In this document: positions 30,830 through 40,440 of the stretch, one piece after another
How the letters are laid out: the number at the start of each line of letters is the position of its first letter
Numbering within the stretch: the stretch's first letter is position 1
DNA from: Cherax quadricarinatus
Taxonomy: Eukaryota > Arthropoda > Malacostraca > Decapoda > Parastacidae
Reading direction: 5' to 3'
Length of the DNA: 64,000 nucleotides
NCBI RefSeq assembly: GCF_038502225.1
Contig: NW_027196398.1
Coordinates: forward strand, 1 to 64,000
Notes under the pieces: generated by a model
What the model was told of the DNA's origin: nothing
What the model saw: only the letters and a program-made list of their open reading frames with translations
The model's database searches: none
Position numbers and translations under genes: made by a program

Positions 30830-33800
30830 ATGGAGAAAGGTAAGTTGTACTTAGAAAATTCTTGTTTTTTTACATGTTTAATTTTTGTTGAAGCATACGA
30901 GTGAAATTTGGATTAATTTTTTGTTGAAGCATACGAGTGAAATTTTTACTGGGTTATTGTGTTAATAAGTGAAATTCTTAACAGGGGATAACATATATTC
31001 GAAATACTTGGAAGCATTGGTGAAGAGAAGATTATCGATTAGAAGGAGGCGTTCGTTGGTAATCGAGAAAGGTGGTGTACAACGCAATGAAAGGTTGTTG
31101 CAATTGGATAATGAGTGGGCACGTGTAGATGCTTTATGGAAGAAGGCTATAGAAACAGGTATGTATCCAATTGTGATCTTTTTGTTGTGAAAATGTGCTA
31201 GTCACTCGAGAAAGATTTTGTTCTATTCATTGAAATCTTAATATTTTGGGTTATGAATTGGATATGCTTGTTTTTTCCTCTGTTCATTGAAATCTTAATA
31301 TTTTTGGGGTTATGAATTGGATATACTTTTATATATATGTAAAAATTGAGAAGGGTGACCTTCTTACCCCCATTACTGGACGTAATATTACTATTCATTG
31401 AAATCTTAATATTTTTGGGGTTATGAATTGGATATACTTTTTTCCTCTGCAGGAAATACACCTGGTAGTGTTGTCGCACAGCTTGGTGGTGAGAGTGCTA
31501 GTGTTGGTACCTCACAATGCGGAGGTGCGGATACTTCTGCCCCCATTAATGATGAGAGAGCAACTACCTCGCATGACGTGTCTGACAGTAATGATAATAG
31601 TGAAGATGAGAGCCCAGAAGTTATTACATATATCCAGAATTTTAGAGGTAGACATACAGTGAGGAAATATAGTGTTCCTTCAACTTATAACAGAGAGTTA
31701 AGAATGTATTTACATGTTTATAGGGATTATTTTATAGAACAGATGCGAGATATGTATGATAGATCGCCTCTAGCAATGTCGCTCAGAATCCACCCAATTA
31801 TAGTTATAAGGACATTACGTCAAAACATATCGGGTGATGATCAAAATGGACAATTTGTGATAAATTTAGCGTTTGAGTTAGTAAGTGAAGAGGAAATCTC
31901 TGAAGTATTTGATCGATGGGTGGGAACAATATTAGAAAGATACGAGTCAGAGTTGCAAGATCAGGAAGGATCTGGCTGGATCATAGATCAAATCGAATCT
32001 TTCAGTATCGAATATGTTAAAGTAGAATTCAGAGTACAAGTAGGATCATATGTGGCATATCCCGAGAAACTGCGAGGGAACCAATATGTATTTAATCCAG
32101 AGATTAATGATGGGTTATGTGTACTGCGTGCTTTTGCTGCCTATCAATGTCATAAAAAGAACATGTCATGGGTTCATATTCGCAGAGCAGTTAATACTAA
32201 GAGAGGATGTCTTAATCATGCAAAAACTTCTATAGATGATTTCCCCATTACACGTGATAAGTTAGGTATATTAGAGAAGGAAAATAAAGTGTCATTATAT
32301 GTTTATCAATTAAGAAAGGATCAAGATAGGACATTTATGGCTATGTGTCGTAAGGGGAATAAGAAATATAAGGACATTATGTGCGCGTTATTGTTGAATG
32401 AAAGACATTTGGTTTTAATCAAAGATTTTGACGGGTATGTTAGAACGATAATGACAGAAAAAGGTGTAAAGAAGCACTGTCATAGTTGTTTGATGAAGTT
32501 GAATACACAGGAAGAGTTAGATATCCACGAAGATGGATGTAAAATCAATCAGGTTCTCGTATTCCCCCCGGAAGGAACAACAGTACACTTTGAAAATTTT
32601 AGTCATACGCATTCCAACGAATATATCGGTGTATTTGATTTCGAATGTGCATTAGACACCACTCTCCCAGCAGGTAAAATTGAGTCTCGTCATAAAGCCA
32701 TTGCCTATTGTTATATTATATTTGATCGCAAAGGAGAAATAGTGTGTATAAAGAGTTATAAGGGGGAGGATGCTGTTAATCATTTCATTTTAAATGTTAG
32801 TGGTGAATGGAATAAAATAAAGTTTAGAAGACAGTATCATGAAATCCATATGTCAGAGGAGGATAAGATGAGGCATGATTCTCAGAACACTTGTGAATTA
32901 TGTGGTAACACCTTCAAAAAACCCAAAGACAAACATAAACACCATGACCATACTTTAAATTTCAATAATTATATTGGAGCCTATTGTGCACGTTGTAATA
33001 TGCAGTGTAAAGACAAGAGAGAGAAATTATTGCTTTTTTGTCATAACATGTCGTATGATTTAGGAATAATTTTAAAGGAATTGAATGTTGATAAATATAA
33101 CGTTGAAATTCATTCGAAACAAGGATTCAAATTCTTGAAAGTAGAGATAGGTAAGGTTAGGTTTCAGGATTCACTGTCTTTATTGAATGGATCTCTTTCC
33201 ACGTTAGCAGAACAACATATCAAGGCAGGTAAATCCCTGAAATATACAGAGACTATTCTGAAAGATGTGCCTCGAGATGTCTTACCTTTATTATGTAAAG
33301 GAAAACAAATTTTGTGTTATGATTATATTGATAGTTTAAAGAAGCTCGATGAAACAAAATTACCGAGTAAAGATCATTTTTTTAATTCTTTGAGAAATAG
33401 CGCTATCAGCCAAGAAGATTATGAACATGCATTGAAAGTGTTTGAGTTGGGTAAATGTAAGACTTTAGGAGATTACTTGATGTTATATCTCAAGACAGAT
33501 GTTGGTTTGTTAGCCGATGTCTTCATGGAGTGGCGTAAAACACTCAAAGATATTTATAAGCTAGACGTTAGTAATTATATAAGTTTACCATCATTCAGTT
33601 GGGATGCATTCCTATTGAAAACTAATGTAAGATTAGATATGATATATTCCCATGAATTATATGACTTGATTAAAAGGAATCTCAGAGGAGGGTTTACGTG
33701 CGCAATTAATCAGTATTCTAAAGCAGATAATCCCCTAATTAACCCTAATTTTGATGTTGAGAGTGGAATGGGCACTCATATTCTATATCTAGATTTCAAT

Positions 33801-35096
33801 TCTTTGTATGCTAGTGCGATGGTTGAAGCTCTTCCACAGAATGGTATCAGAAAATTATCGAATGACGAGAAGAATGCTATCCTCGATGTGGGATTAAGTA
33901 ATGTTTCCTGTGAAGGTCAAAAGGGATATTGGATAGAATGTGATACCAAGCACATATCCCCCGAGGTAGCTAGACTCACTGATGAACTTCCTTTAATATT
34001 ATCACATATGAATATATCAGAAGAGATGTTATCTCCTTATTGTGAATCTATATTGAAAAATGAAGGTAGAAAGATCCCCAAATCTAATGGGAAATTAGTG
34101 GGCAGTCATTTATCTCAGAAAAATTATTTGATCAGTCTAGAATTGTTACAGTTATTACTGGAACTTGGGTTAGAGGTGGAAAAGGTTCATACCATATATG
34201 AATATACACAGACAAAATTTTTAGAACCTTTCATATCAACTAATATTGCACAGAGAACAGCTACAAGATGTCCTATCAAGTCAAAAGCCTTCAAATTAAC
34301 TAATAACGCCATATATGGGAAATCATTGCTGAATATTACAAAGTATGCTGAGAAATATAGATATATCAATAATGAGAAAGCATTTATTAGAGCGAGTAAA
34401 GATCCTTTGTTAAAAAATATCACACATTTAAATCAAGATAGAGTGATTTGCACATTCAATAAAGATATATTAGAAGTTAAGCAACCACTTTATCTCGGTT
34501 TTCAAATTCTTGAGATAGCTAAAAAGAAATTGTATCATTTTTGGTATAAAGTTTTAAAACAACATTATGGTGATGATGTAAGACTTCTTTATACCGATAC
34601 TGACTCGTATATTTTTAGCTTGAAATGTAAAGATTTGTACACCGAGTTAAAAAGTGAACCATTGTTAGGTTATATGGATTTTTCAAATTTCAGTCCTGAG
34701 CATCCCTTATATGATGATAGTAGAAAAGGTGAGCTGGGGTTATTGAAATCTGAAATGTGTGATAACCATATTAGCGAGTTGATAGCCCTGAAAGCTAAAA
34801 TGTATTCTGTCAAGATTGCTGGAAGATCAACTACTGTCAGCAGAGCCAAGGGTATTCCTTCGCAATTTATGCCATTATTAACACATGCAAGATATAAGAA
34901 TGTTTTATCAAATGCAGATAGAGAATTATTCACGTGTAAGTCTATAAGTAATGTAAAAGGTGAAATATGTACGGTAAGAATTAATAAGAGAGGCTTGTCA
35001 GCCTTTGATGATAAAAGATATCATTTGAATACTAATGAATCCTTGGCTTATGGACACCCTGATATTCCACCATCTAAACGTAGGAGAATAGAGTGA
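30830..35096 (+). CDS. PolB: Protein-primed family B DNA polymerase, three exons, 1,275 aa predicted
   Basis: Replicates the element DNA from a protein primer. Predicted exons are 30,830-30,839, 30,985-31,158 and 31,453-35,096; the junctions are in phase and give MEKGDNIYSKYLEAL at the start, then a basic KRRLSIRRRRS stretch. The large exon alone encodes about 1,214 residues. Numbering on the spliced product: an N-terminal Polinton-type domain, a CHSCLMKLN zinc finger, Exo I FDFECALD (about 454), a CELCGNTF treble-clef-like zinc module (about 542), Exo II CHNMSYDLG (about 591), Exo III YLKTDVGLLAD (about 739), Pol A YLDFNSLYASAM (about 839), Pol B KLTNNAIYGKS (about 1,009) and Pol C YTDTDSYIF (about 1,108). 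All polymerase and 3'-5' exonuclease motifs are complete. A start at an ATG at 31,428 within the intron end is less likely. Confidence 0.92.
30840..30984 (+). other. Predicted polymerase intron 1 (145 bp)
   Basis: Donor AAAG|GTAAGT at 30,840 and acceptor ATTCTTAACAG ending at 30,984. It contains two copies of GAAGCATACGAGTGAAATTT. Removing it joins a 10-nt coding exon in phase to exon 2. Confidence 0.7.
31220..31445. repeat. Three copies of a 48-50 bp intronic repeat
   Basis: Copies near 31,223, 31,281 and 31,393 contain ATTCATTGAAATCTTAATAT, then GGGGTTATGAATTGGATAT. Copies one and three end in TTTTTTCCTCTG; only the last is completed to the CAG used as acceptor. Confidence 0.85.
31354..31390 (-). 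repeat. Inverted 37-bp copy of bases 27,651-27,687
   Basis: All 37 bases match the reverse complement of 27,651-27,687, part of the 181-aa gene. Key string: CTTCTTACCCCCATTACTGG. It lies between the second and third intronic repeats. Confidence 0.9.
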
Positions 35097-35110
35097 TGTA
35101 TTGCTTGTAT

Positions 35111-35116
35111 AATAAA
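35111..35116 (+). terminator. Poly(A) signal AATAAA, polymerase transcript
   Basis: AATAAA starts 15 bp after the last base of the polymerase stop codon, inside the terminal repeat and in the same context (TGTATAATAAATAATG) as the leftward signal at 23,172. Confidence 0.75.
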
Positions 35117-35204
35117 TAATGAAAAAAAATATTGTGTATTAGTGTTATCCTGAAATGTGTCTTTCTGATGATGAAAATGTTTTCCCTATGATGTAGGTAC
35201 TATA

Positions 35205-35372
35205 TCCCCTTATTAACTTTAATGAACTAAAAGGATTCAGCTTTCAATGTGTGACGTCATTGACAGAAGGTAAGTGTCCCCTTATTAACTTGAATGAACT
35301 AAAAGGATCGACAAGATTCAACCTGTGTGCGCGTGACGTCACTACTATGTCCCCTTATTAACTAAAAGGGTC
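35205..35372. promoter_or_regulatory. Three CCCCTTATTAACT...AACTAAAAGG motifs in the right repeat
   Basis: Copies begin near 35,205, 35,278 and 35,351; the third is shortened to CCCCTTATTAACTAAAAGGG. Each is followed within about 40-50 bp by TGACGTCA (near 35,255, 35,334 and 35,397). The motif also occurs in the central promoter region at 30,072-30,216. Confidence 0.6.
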
Positions 35373-35612
35373 GACAAGATTCAACCTGTGTGCGCGTGAC
35401 GTCACTGACCGCCGAGTAAACACCCTTCATTTGACTTGTTTAGACCTGTAGTAAGCATGCTTACCCCCAGAGGGGGGATTCCAAAAACTTGATCCGAGGA
35501 ATTGGAGAATTTCGAAAACCCCATAGGGGAATCCAAAAACCTTGATCCGAGGAATTGGAGAAATTTCGAAAACCCCATAGGGGGGGAATCCAAAAACTTG
35601 GTAATATTGAGA

Positions 35613-35740
35613 AATTTTTCCAAGTGTGAAAAGGTGACACGTGTCCTGAAGGGTCATTATCATAGGGTCAAGGTCATTAGCACATAGGTGTGAAAAGGCG
35701 GCATCCTTTGAAGGGGCCCCCAGAAGAAAAGTTGACTACT

Positions 35741-35744
<4 letters not shown>
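35613..35744. other. Right flank of the provirus
   Basis: Sequence unlike the left flank. It has two copies of AGGTGTGAAAAGG-type strings near 35,625 and 35,686 and then enters the TA array. I see no gene. Confidence 0.4.
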
Positions 35745-35794
<50 letters not shown>

Positions 35795-35798
35795 CATC

Positions 35799-35830
<32 letters not shown>

Positions 35831-36048
35831 TATATATATATATATACATCATATATATATATACATCATATATATATATACATCATATATATATATATAC
35901 ATCATATATATATATATATACATCATATATATATATACATCATATATATATATATATATACATCATATATATATATATATACATCATATATATATATATA
36001 TATATACATCATATATATATATATATACATCATATATATATATATATA

Positions 36049-36135
<87 letters not shown>
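35745..36135. repeat. (TA)n array with periodic CATCA interruptions
   Basis: TA runs of 10-40 bp are broken about fifteen times by TACATCATA. Tyr/Ile/His open frames across it are artefacts. Confidence 0.95.
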
Positions 36136-36138
<3 letters not shown>

Positions 36139-36139
36139 A

Positions 36140-36345
36140 GATAGATGGTTCAGAGAACAGACATGTTGATAAATTAGACACATGTGCAACTCTTGGGTAT
36201 CTTTATTGAGGAAACGTTTCGCCACACAGTGGCTTCATCAGTCCATACGTAGGAGAAACTTGAAGAACAGGAGGAGAATGAGGTAATCAGTCCCTCAACC
36301 TTGAGTCGATGTGTTCAGTCCATCAATCTTGAGTAGAATGGTGCT
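36140..36345 (-). mobile_element. Penelope-like/hammerhead repeat, family A
   Basis: Runs from GGTTCAGAGAACAGACATGT through AACTCTTGGGTATCTTTATT to CCATCAATCTTGAGTAGAAT. It is the same unit as the arms of the fold-back element at 61,272-62,049. The minus strand holds the hammerhead-type core listed next. Confidence 0.65.
36209..36244 (-). ncRNA. Candidate hammerhead ribozyme core
   Basis: Minus strand reads GGA, CTGATGA, stem GCCAC-TGTG-TGGC (GCCA pairs TGGC), GAAAC, GTT, TCC. The CTGATGA and GAAA boxes, stem II and a 3-bp proximal stem I are all present; stem III is only the palindrome ACGT, so cleavage might need a dimer. This matches type I hammerheads described in Penelope-like retroelements. 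Activity is inferred. Confidence 0.5.
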
Positions 36346-36680
36346 GAAGAATATAAAAAAAAAGCTGCAATGAAAACCAGCAAAAGAGAGAAAAGAAACA
36401 ATGAAGCTTATAACGCTAAGCTGACTACATTAAATGTATATTCACAGCTTCCAGTACATTTGTATTTATAACTTCTGTTAAAGCTATATTATAGCCGGGG
36501 TGAAGCACGCTCTTACAAAAGTTTATTTTTGTACCCCCATATTCTTTACGCCAATCTGGAACAAACCCTCGTCACTTCAGGAGTTAATGTCCACGGTTAA
36601 GAGGAATTTCTTTAAAATAAATACAAGAAATTCATAAACGCATGGAACAAATTCGCATATGTATGTTCACTACAGACCTG
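36346..36680. other. No feature recognised
   Basis: AT-rich DNA after the hammerhead repeat; no open frame or repeat family assigned. Confidence 0.4.
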
Positions 36681-36849
36681 CAGGCAGGGAGGCAGGCAGG
36701 GAGGCAGGCAGGGAGGCAGGCAGGCAGGCAGGGAGGCAGGTAGGCGTGTGAACGAGAGTTTACACACAGACATTCTCATTCTCATATTCTCATTCTCATA
36801 TTCTCATTCTCATATTCTCATTCTCATATTCTCATTCTCATATTCTCAT

Positions 36850-36880
<31 letters not shown>

Positions 36881-36990
36881 ACGCGCCCACACAACACACA
36901 ACGTACACGCGCGCACACAACGCACATACAACGTACACACAACGCAACGCGCACACAACGTACACACAACACAACGCACATACACACACA
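36681..36990. repeat. Compound microsatellites (GGCA)n, (CATTCT)n, (CA)n
   Basis: Three adjoining arrays: GGGAGGCAGGCA at 36,681-36,745, ATTCTCATTCTC at 36,768-36,853, then CT and CA runs with ACGCAC-type variants to 36,990. Confidence 0.9.
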
Positions 36991-37084
36991 CTGTTGGCTT
37001 ATGTAGAATTAATTGCTAAGGTTTAACAGTTTCGACTGAGTTTCCTGCTATTTAAGTATTAATCCCATTCTTCGATTGCAAATA

Positions 37085-37165
37085 CATTAAAGTCATCTTG
37101 TAATATGACACTTGGTGCCAGATTTAAAGTCACCCTGCAATATGGCACTTGGTGCCAAGTTTTAA
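37085..37165. repeat. Short direct repeat
   Basis: AATATGACACTTGGTGCCAG is repeated, slightly changed, as AATATGGCACTTGGTGCCAA 43 bp later. Confidence 0.6.
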
Positions 37166-37589
37166 TAATTTTCCTAGAAGTGTAAATTTTAGCAAGTTGG
37201 TCTTTGAACTGCTGAAAAGATCCATCTGGTTTATACACAAGAACAACTACCAGATTCTGATTTTAAATATTAACCACCAATACGTCAACTACATCAAGGC
37301 AAATTTGCGACCAACATACAGACCAACCATCGTTTCTTTCTCGGTCGTGTCTATATAGTTGGTGAGCAGGAATCCGCATTTCGACGTCAAATTAATCTTT
37401 TACGCGAGAAACCATAAAAGATGGAAGCATTTCATTTGACTCTGAGATCATTGATGACCTGTGTATTATTGTTGCTTCAATAATGAACTGTGTATTATTG
37501 TTGTTGTTGTTGTTGTTAAATTCTGTGGAACAATGGAAATTTGAAAATGCAAATGATGTCATTGTTTGGAGTTATTTTATTTTGTTGAA

Positions 37590-37728
37590 CTTAATATCTC
37601 TCGCTCTGATAAGCGTTTCCTTAGCTTGGTTTCTAGTTAAGTATGGTTTCTAGCTACTTAATATCTGTGGCTCTGATAAGCCCTCCTTTACCTTGGTTTC
37701 TAGTTAAGTATGGTTTCTAGCTACTTAA
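37590..37728. repeat. Tandem duplication, two units near 65 bp
   Basis: Both units hold CTTGGTTTCTAGTTAAGTAT followed by GGTTTCTAGCTACTTAA, after an AATATCT..GCTCTGATAAG start. Confidence 0.85.
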
Positions 37729-37759
37729 CTGTAAGAGTGCAACAAAATTTGTACCAGTG

Positions 37760-38030
37760 CTTCAGGCCGTCAGGAGGAGCGGTGATGTACTGTTTACTAC
37801 TTGTCCAGCTTCAGCAGCGTCTGAAGTTCGAAACATTCCGCACGTTTTCTTACACCTGCTGTCCCTGTTCACATGGCAATACGTACCTGGGTGTTAGTCG
37901 ACTGTTGTGATTCTCATCCTGGGGGATACGATTTCAGGGCCCAAATTGAAACAAGACAGACTTCACGAGGATGAAATGACTTAAATGGGTTACCCTGGGT
38001 GAGTAACCCTCCACGTTACAAATCCGATTT
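37760..38030 (+). mobile_element. SINE-like dispersed repeat
   Basis: Contains AATACGTACCTGGGTGTTAG, CATCCTGGGGGATACGATT and GGGTTACCCTGGGTGAGTAA with CCCTCCACGTTA. I recognise this order as a short dispersed repeat of decapods; RNA polymerase III boxes are not clear in this copy. Confidence 0.4.
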
Positions 38031-39384
38031 TTTTTTTATCTTAATACAGTCATCAGAAGCATTTATCTGGAGTCGATCTCTTGTTTCACGGTTATTACAG
38101 ACGTTCGTCAAATGTAAATGCAGCATCTGATGTAAACTTTAGTACTGCTGCAAAGGGCATAAAATAAACTGAAGGTCCGTAGAATGCTAAGCATCTCGGG
38201 CAAAACGTAACCTATATTTAAATTTTACTCAGCTGATTCATAATAAAAATATACTGGTAAAATATACTGGTAAAATATACTGGTAAATTTAGCAGGATGA
38301 GTGGAACTAGTTACTTGAGTTGCAATGTAAAAAAATGATAAATTGCCTCGGAAAAAACCTGCAGGTTTCAGAATTTGCCGGAATGGGGGGGGGGGGGATT
38401 AGGAAGATTTTTGTTTCTTGTCTGAGTTGAGTTATAGCCATCAGGAAGACTGTCTCATACTCATTAATTCTTAATTAAGCGATCACATAATTATCATGGC
38501 CTACCATGTTGGCCAGGCTAGCGCATAAAATAAAAGATTATGCATCGTCAGGTTGGTCTTTATTAAGACACGTTCAATGAGTGTCTGGCCATTGTTTCAT
38601 TTATATTCCTCTTTCCCGGTTTCCATATATAATTAAAAAAAATATTAACCATTACATATGGTTTAGGTTATCTTCAACATGTGTCTATCTAATGTAAACT
38701 AAACATATCCGCTCTTCCCTTCCTGAAACTGTCATCATTACATGGTAGTTGGTGAGCTGTGAGATACTACTCCATCTCGAGTACAGTTTTGAGACGTCGC
38801 CAGGATTTTATTGTTAATACTGGGAAATCTATTTTTCCATGATGGCACTACAATGGAAACACTAAGTACGTAAGCTGTGTACAGCTCAGAATACAATAAC
38901 AATAATATCCTGGTGTGTGACCTTAGTTTCTAAGGTACACATGTAATTGATCACGAGACCTCTAGTGTTGACACTCGTGGCTTGAAAATTCCTGTAAATT
39001 ATTTTAAGAATTCCTCAGTTTTAAAAACAGGGAATAAAGGTGAACGCCTTGATAATAGTAAATTGGTTTCAAGCCTGAGCACCTACCAGTTCCTTCAGGC
39101 TACGGGTTCAATCCTCCCTTATAAAATTAATAATCACTAGTAGAAACTAGGATAGACTAGGCATACAATTCAATGAAGCGCTATACATTTTCTAACAATT
39201 TTAATACCAAATTTTGCAGTTAATTATAATATTTATCAACTATATTCAGGGACACAATGTTAATTACAAAATTAACATTGTTTTCCTAGCCTCGTGATTC
39301 TAAACCTATTGAATAATACAGATTTTTCTTAGGAGAAAAAATTCAGGTATTATACAGTCTTTCTGCTTAGTAGAAACTACTACT
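38031..39384. other. No gene recognised
   Basis: AT-rich, non-coding looking DNA. Only local oddities are seen: a triple AATATACTGGTAA near 38,245-38,290, a G10 run near 38,387-38,397, and a perfect B-box-like GGTTCAATCC near 39,103 preceded by a GCCTGA/TCAGGC stem, which may be a tRNA-derived remnant. Confidence 0.4.
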
Positions 39385-39835
39385 GACAAGGTAGTCAACA
39401 CAACACTTTGTCAAGGTACTCAATACAAACTTACTGCTGGGAATGTAGTCAACACAAACTTTCAACACTGTAGTGGACAAAAATAACTTGGTAGCCAACA
39501 CAAATTTCTTCCAATAAGATTGAAGAACTTATAAAGTTTTACGTAAGATAATCAGCAAAAAATCTGATAAGGTAAGGAGGCACCTGTAGTCGGCGAGGAC
39601 TTTTGGTCCAAGGAACTGGATAAATAGCATTCCTTGGATCTATTCCGATGGTCTCCTCTCCCACGCAGGATTAGCACTGTCCTTTTAATAATAATGCCGT
39701 CATGATAGTGAACACACGTTACTTCTAACAAGGTCAACACACGTTACTTCTAACAAGGTCATCATCCCGTGCTACTTCTAACAAGGTCGTCAACCCATGC
39801 TACTTCTAACACGGTCAACACACAAACATACTTTA
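39385..39835. repeat. Degenerate repeats AAGGTAGTCAACACA and ACACGTTACTTCTAACAAGG
   Basis: About five loose copies of GTAGTCAACACAAACTT at 39,385-39,500 and four tight copies of GTTACTTCTAACAAGGTC at 39,710-39,825. The AT-rich DNA between them holds no gene. Confidence 0.6.
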
Positions 39836-40214
39836 GGTTGGTTCACTTAGATTTAGTTAGGTTAGATCGCTGTGTATAAGGGTATTTTTTCCAGTTATAA
39901 CGCTAATAAATGTGACAATACGTAAAGGGGATAAACACTTAAAAAGAGTGAACAGAAAACGGAAACCCCACCTAGCAGACGGCATAATTAACCCAGTCTC
40001 GCAAAACAGTTTTGTGGAAAATTTGTTATAATTTTCCTATAATTAGTAATGTGTTTGTGAAGTGTTAGTGTAATGCAAATGTGACGTATGAATGTCAATA
40101 TGAGGTATTACTGGTAGACGCAAACTACCAACATGCGAGGAAGTGAGTCGGTACTTCCATATGATAGGGGAGAGGGGGGTGAACATAGGGTAAGTACTGC
40201 CCGAGTGGCCATCG

Positions 40215-40440
40215 TGATTATTAGGATAATACTAAAAGGGAAGCGCTAAACCCGTTAGATTATACAGCACCTGTGGGGGGGGGGTAGAGATGTGGAAGGT
40301 ATTCAGGATTAATTCAGGGAACTGGAGCTCAGATCCAGTTTCCCAGATCAAGAGCTCCTTACCAGCGTCAAGGAACCTTCTATGAGGGGCGTGGCCGTCA
40401 TGAGGTGGCGGTGTTGGCTCTCTCAAGGAATTGGAAATCG
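40215..40440. mobile_element. SINE-like repeat (GAAGCGCTAAACCC family), copy 1
   Basis: GGGAAGCGCTAAACCCGTTA, GATTATACAGCACCTG, a G10 run, GATGTGGAAGGTATTCAGG, GATCCAGTTTCC and GCGTCAAGGAACCTTC occur in the same order as at 56,030-56,190. No coding potential. Confidence 0.6.

Larger units (their letters stand above)
31159..31452 (+). other. Predicted polymerase intron 2 (294 bp) with internal repeats
   Basis: Donor ACAG|GTATGT at 31,159 and acceptor TTTTTTCCTCTGCAG ending at 31,452. Exon 1 plus exon 2 is 184 nt, so the junction completes a Gly codon in the frame of the large exon. It contains three copies of a repeat and an inverted 37-bp copy of part of the 181-aa gene, both listed separately. 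Confidence 0.75.
22641..35612. mobile_element. Maverick/Polinton (adintovirus-type) provirus, about 13 kb
   Basis: Inverted terminal repeats enclose a set of genes that together define this class: protein-primed DNA polymerase B, retroviral-type integrase with chromodomain, FtsK/HerA-type packaging ATPase, adenovirus-type protease, double jelly-roll major capsid protein and penton-like minor capsid protein. Nine genes are read leftward from about 30,070 and the polymerase rightward from about 30,830, around a divergent promoter region. The genes are AT-rich compared with the C-rich left flank. The outer ends are set by where left and right repeats stop matching (CTCGATAATAC at 22,641 against GTAATATTGAG at 35,601). 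I could not identify a target-site duplication. Confidence 0.93.
35106..35612. repeat. Right terminal inverted repeat
   Basis: Inverse match to 22,641-23,182. From inside: TGTATAATAAATAATG, ATATTGTGTATTAGTGTTAT, AATGTTTTCCCTATG, then units with CGACAAGATTCAACCTGTGT and GTGACGTCAC, CTGACCGCCGAGTAAAC, TTTAGACCTGTAGTAAG, GCTTACCC, and copies of CCAAAAACTTGATCCGAGGA with TTCGAAAACCCCATAGGG. Three CCCCTTATTAACT motifs are present here but not on the left, where 60-bp units replace them. Confidence 0.9.

Noticed and set aside
30969..31190. Separate small gene of about 73 codons before the polymerase
   Set aside because: It starts inside an intron with a clear acceptor and its end passes a consensus donor; it fits better as polymerase exon 2.
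35690..36225. Tyr/Ile open frames across the TA array
   Set aside because: Dinucleotide repeat artefact; the same holds at 353-744 and 53,519-53,971.
39070..39125. tRNA gene
   Set aside because: There is a B-box-like GGTTCAATCC, but no A box and no cloverleaf could be drawn; at most a tRNA-derived scrap.
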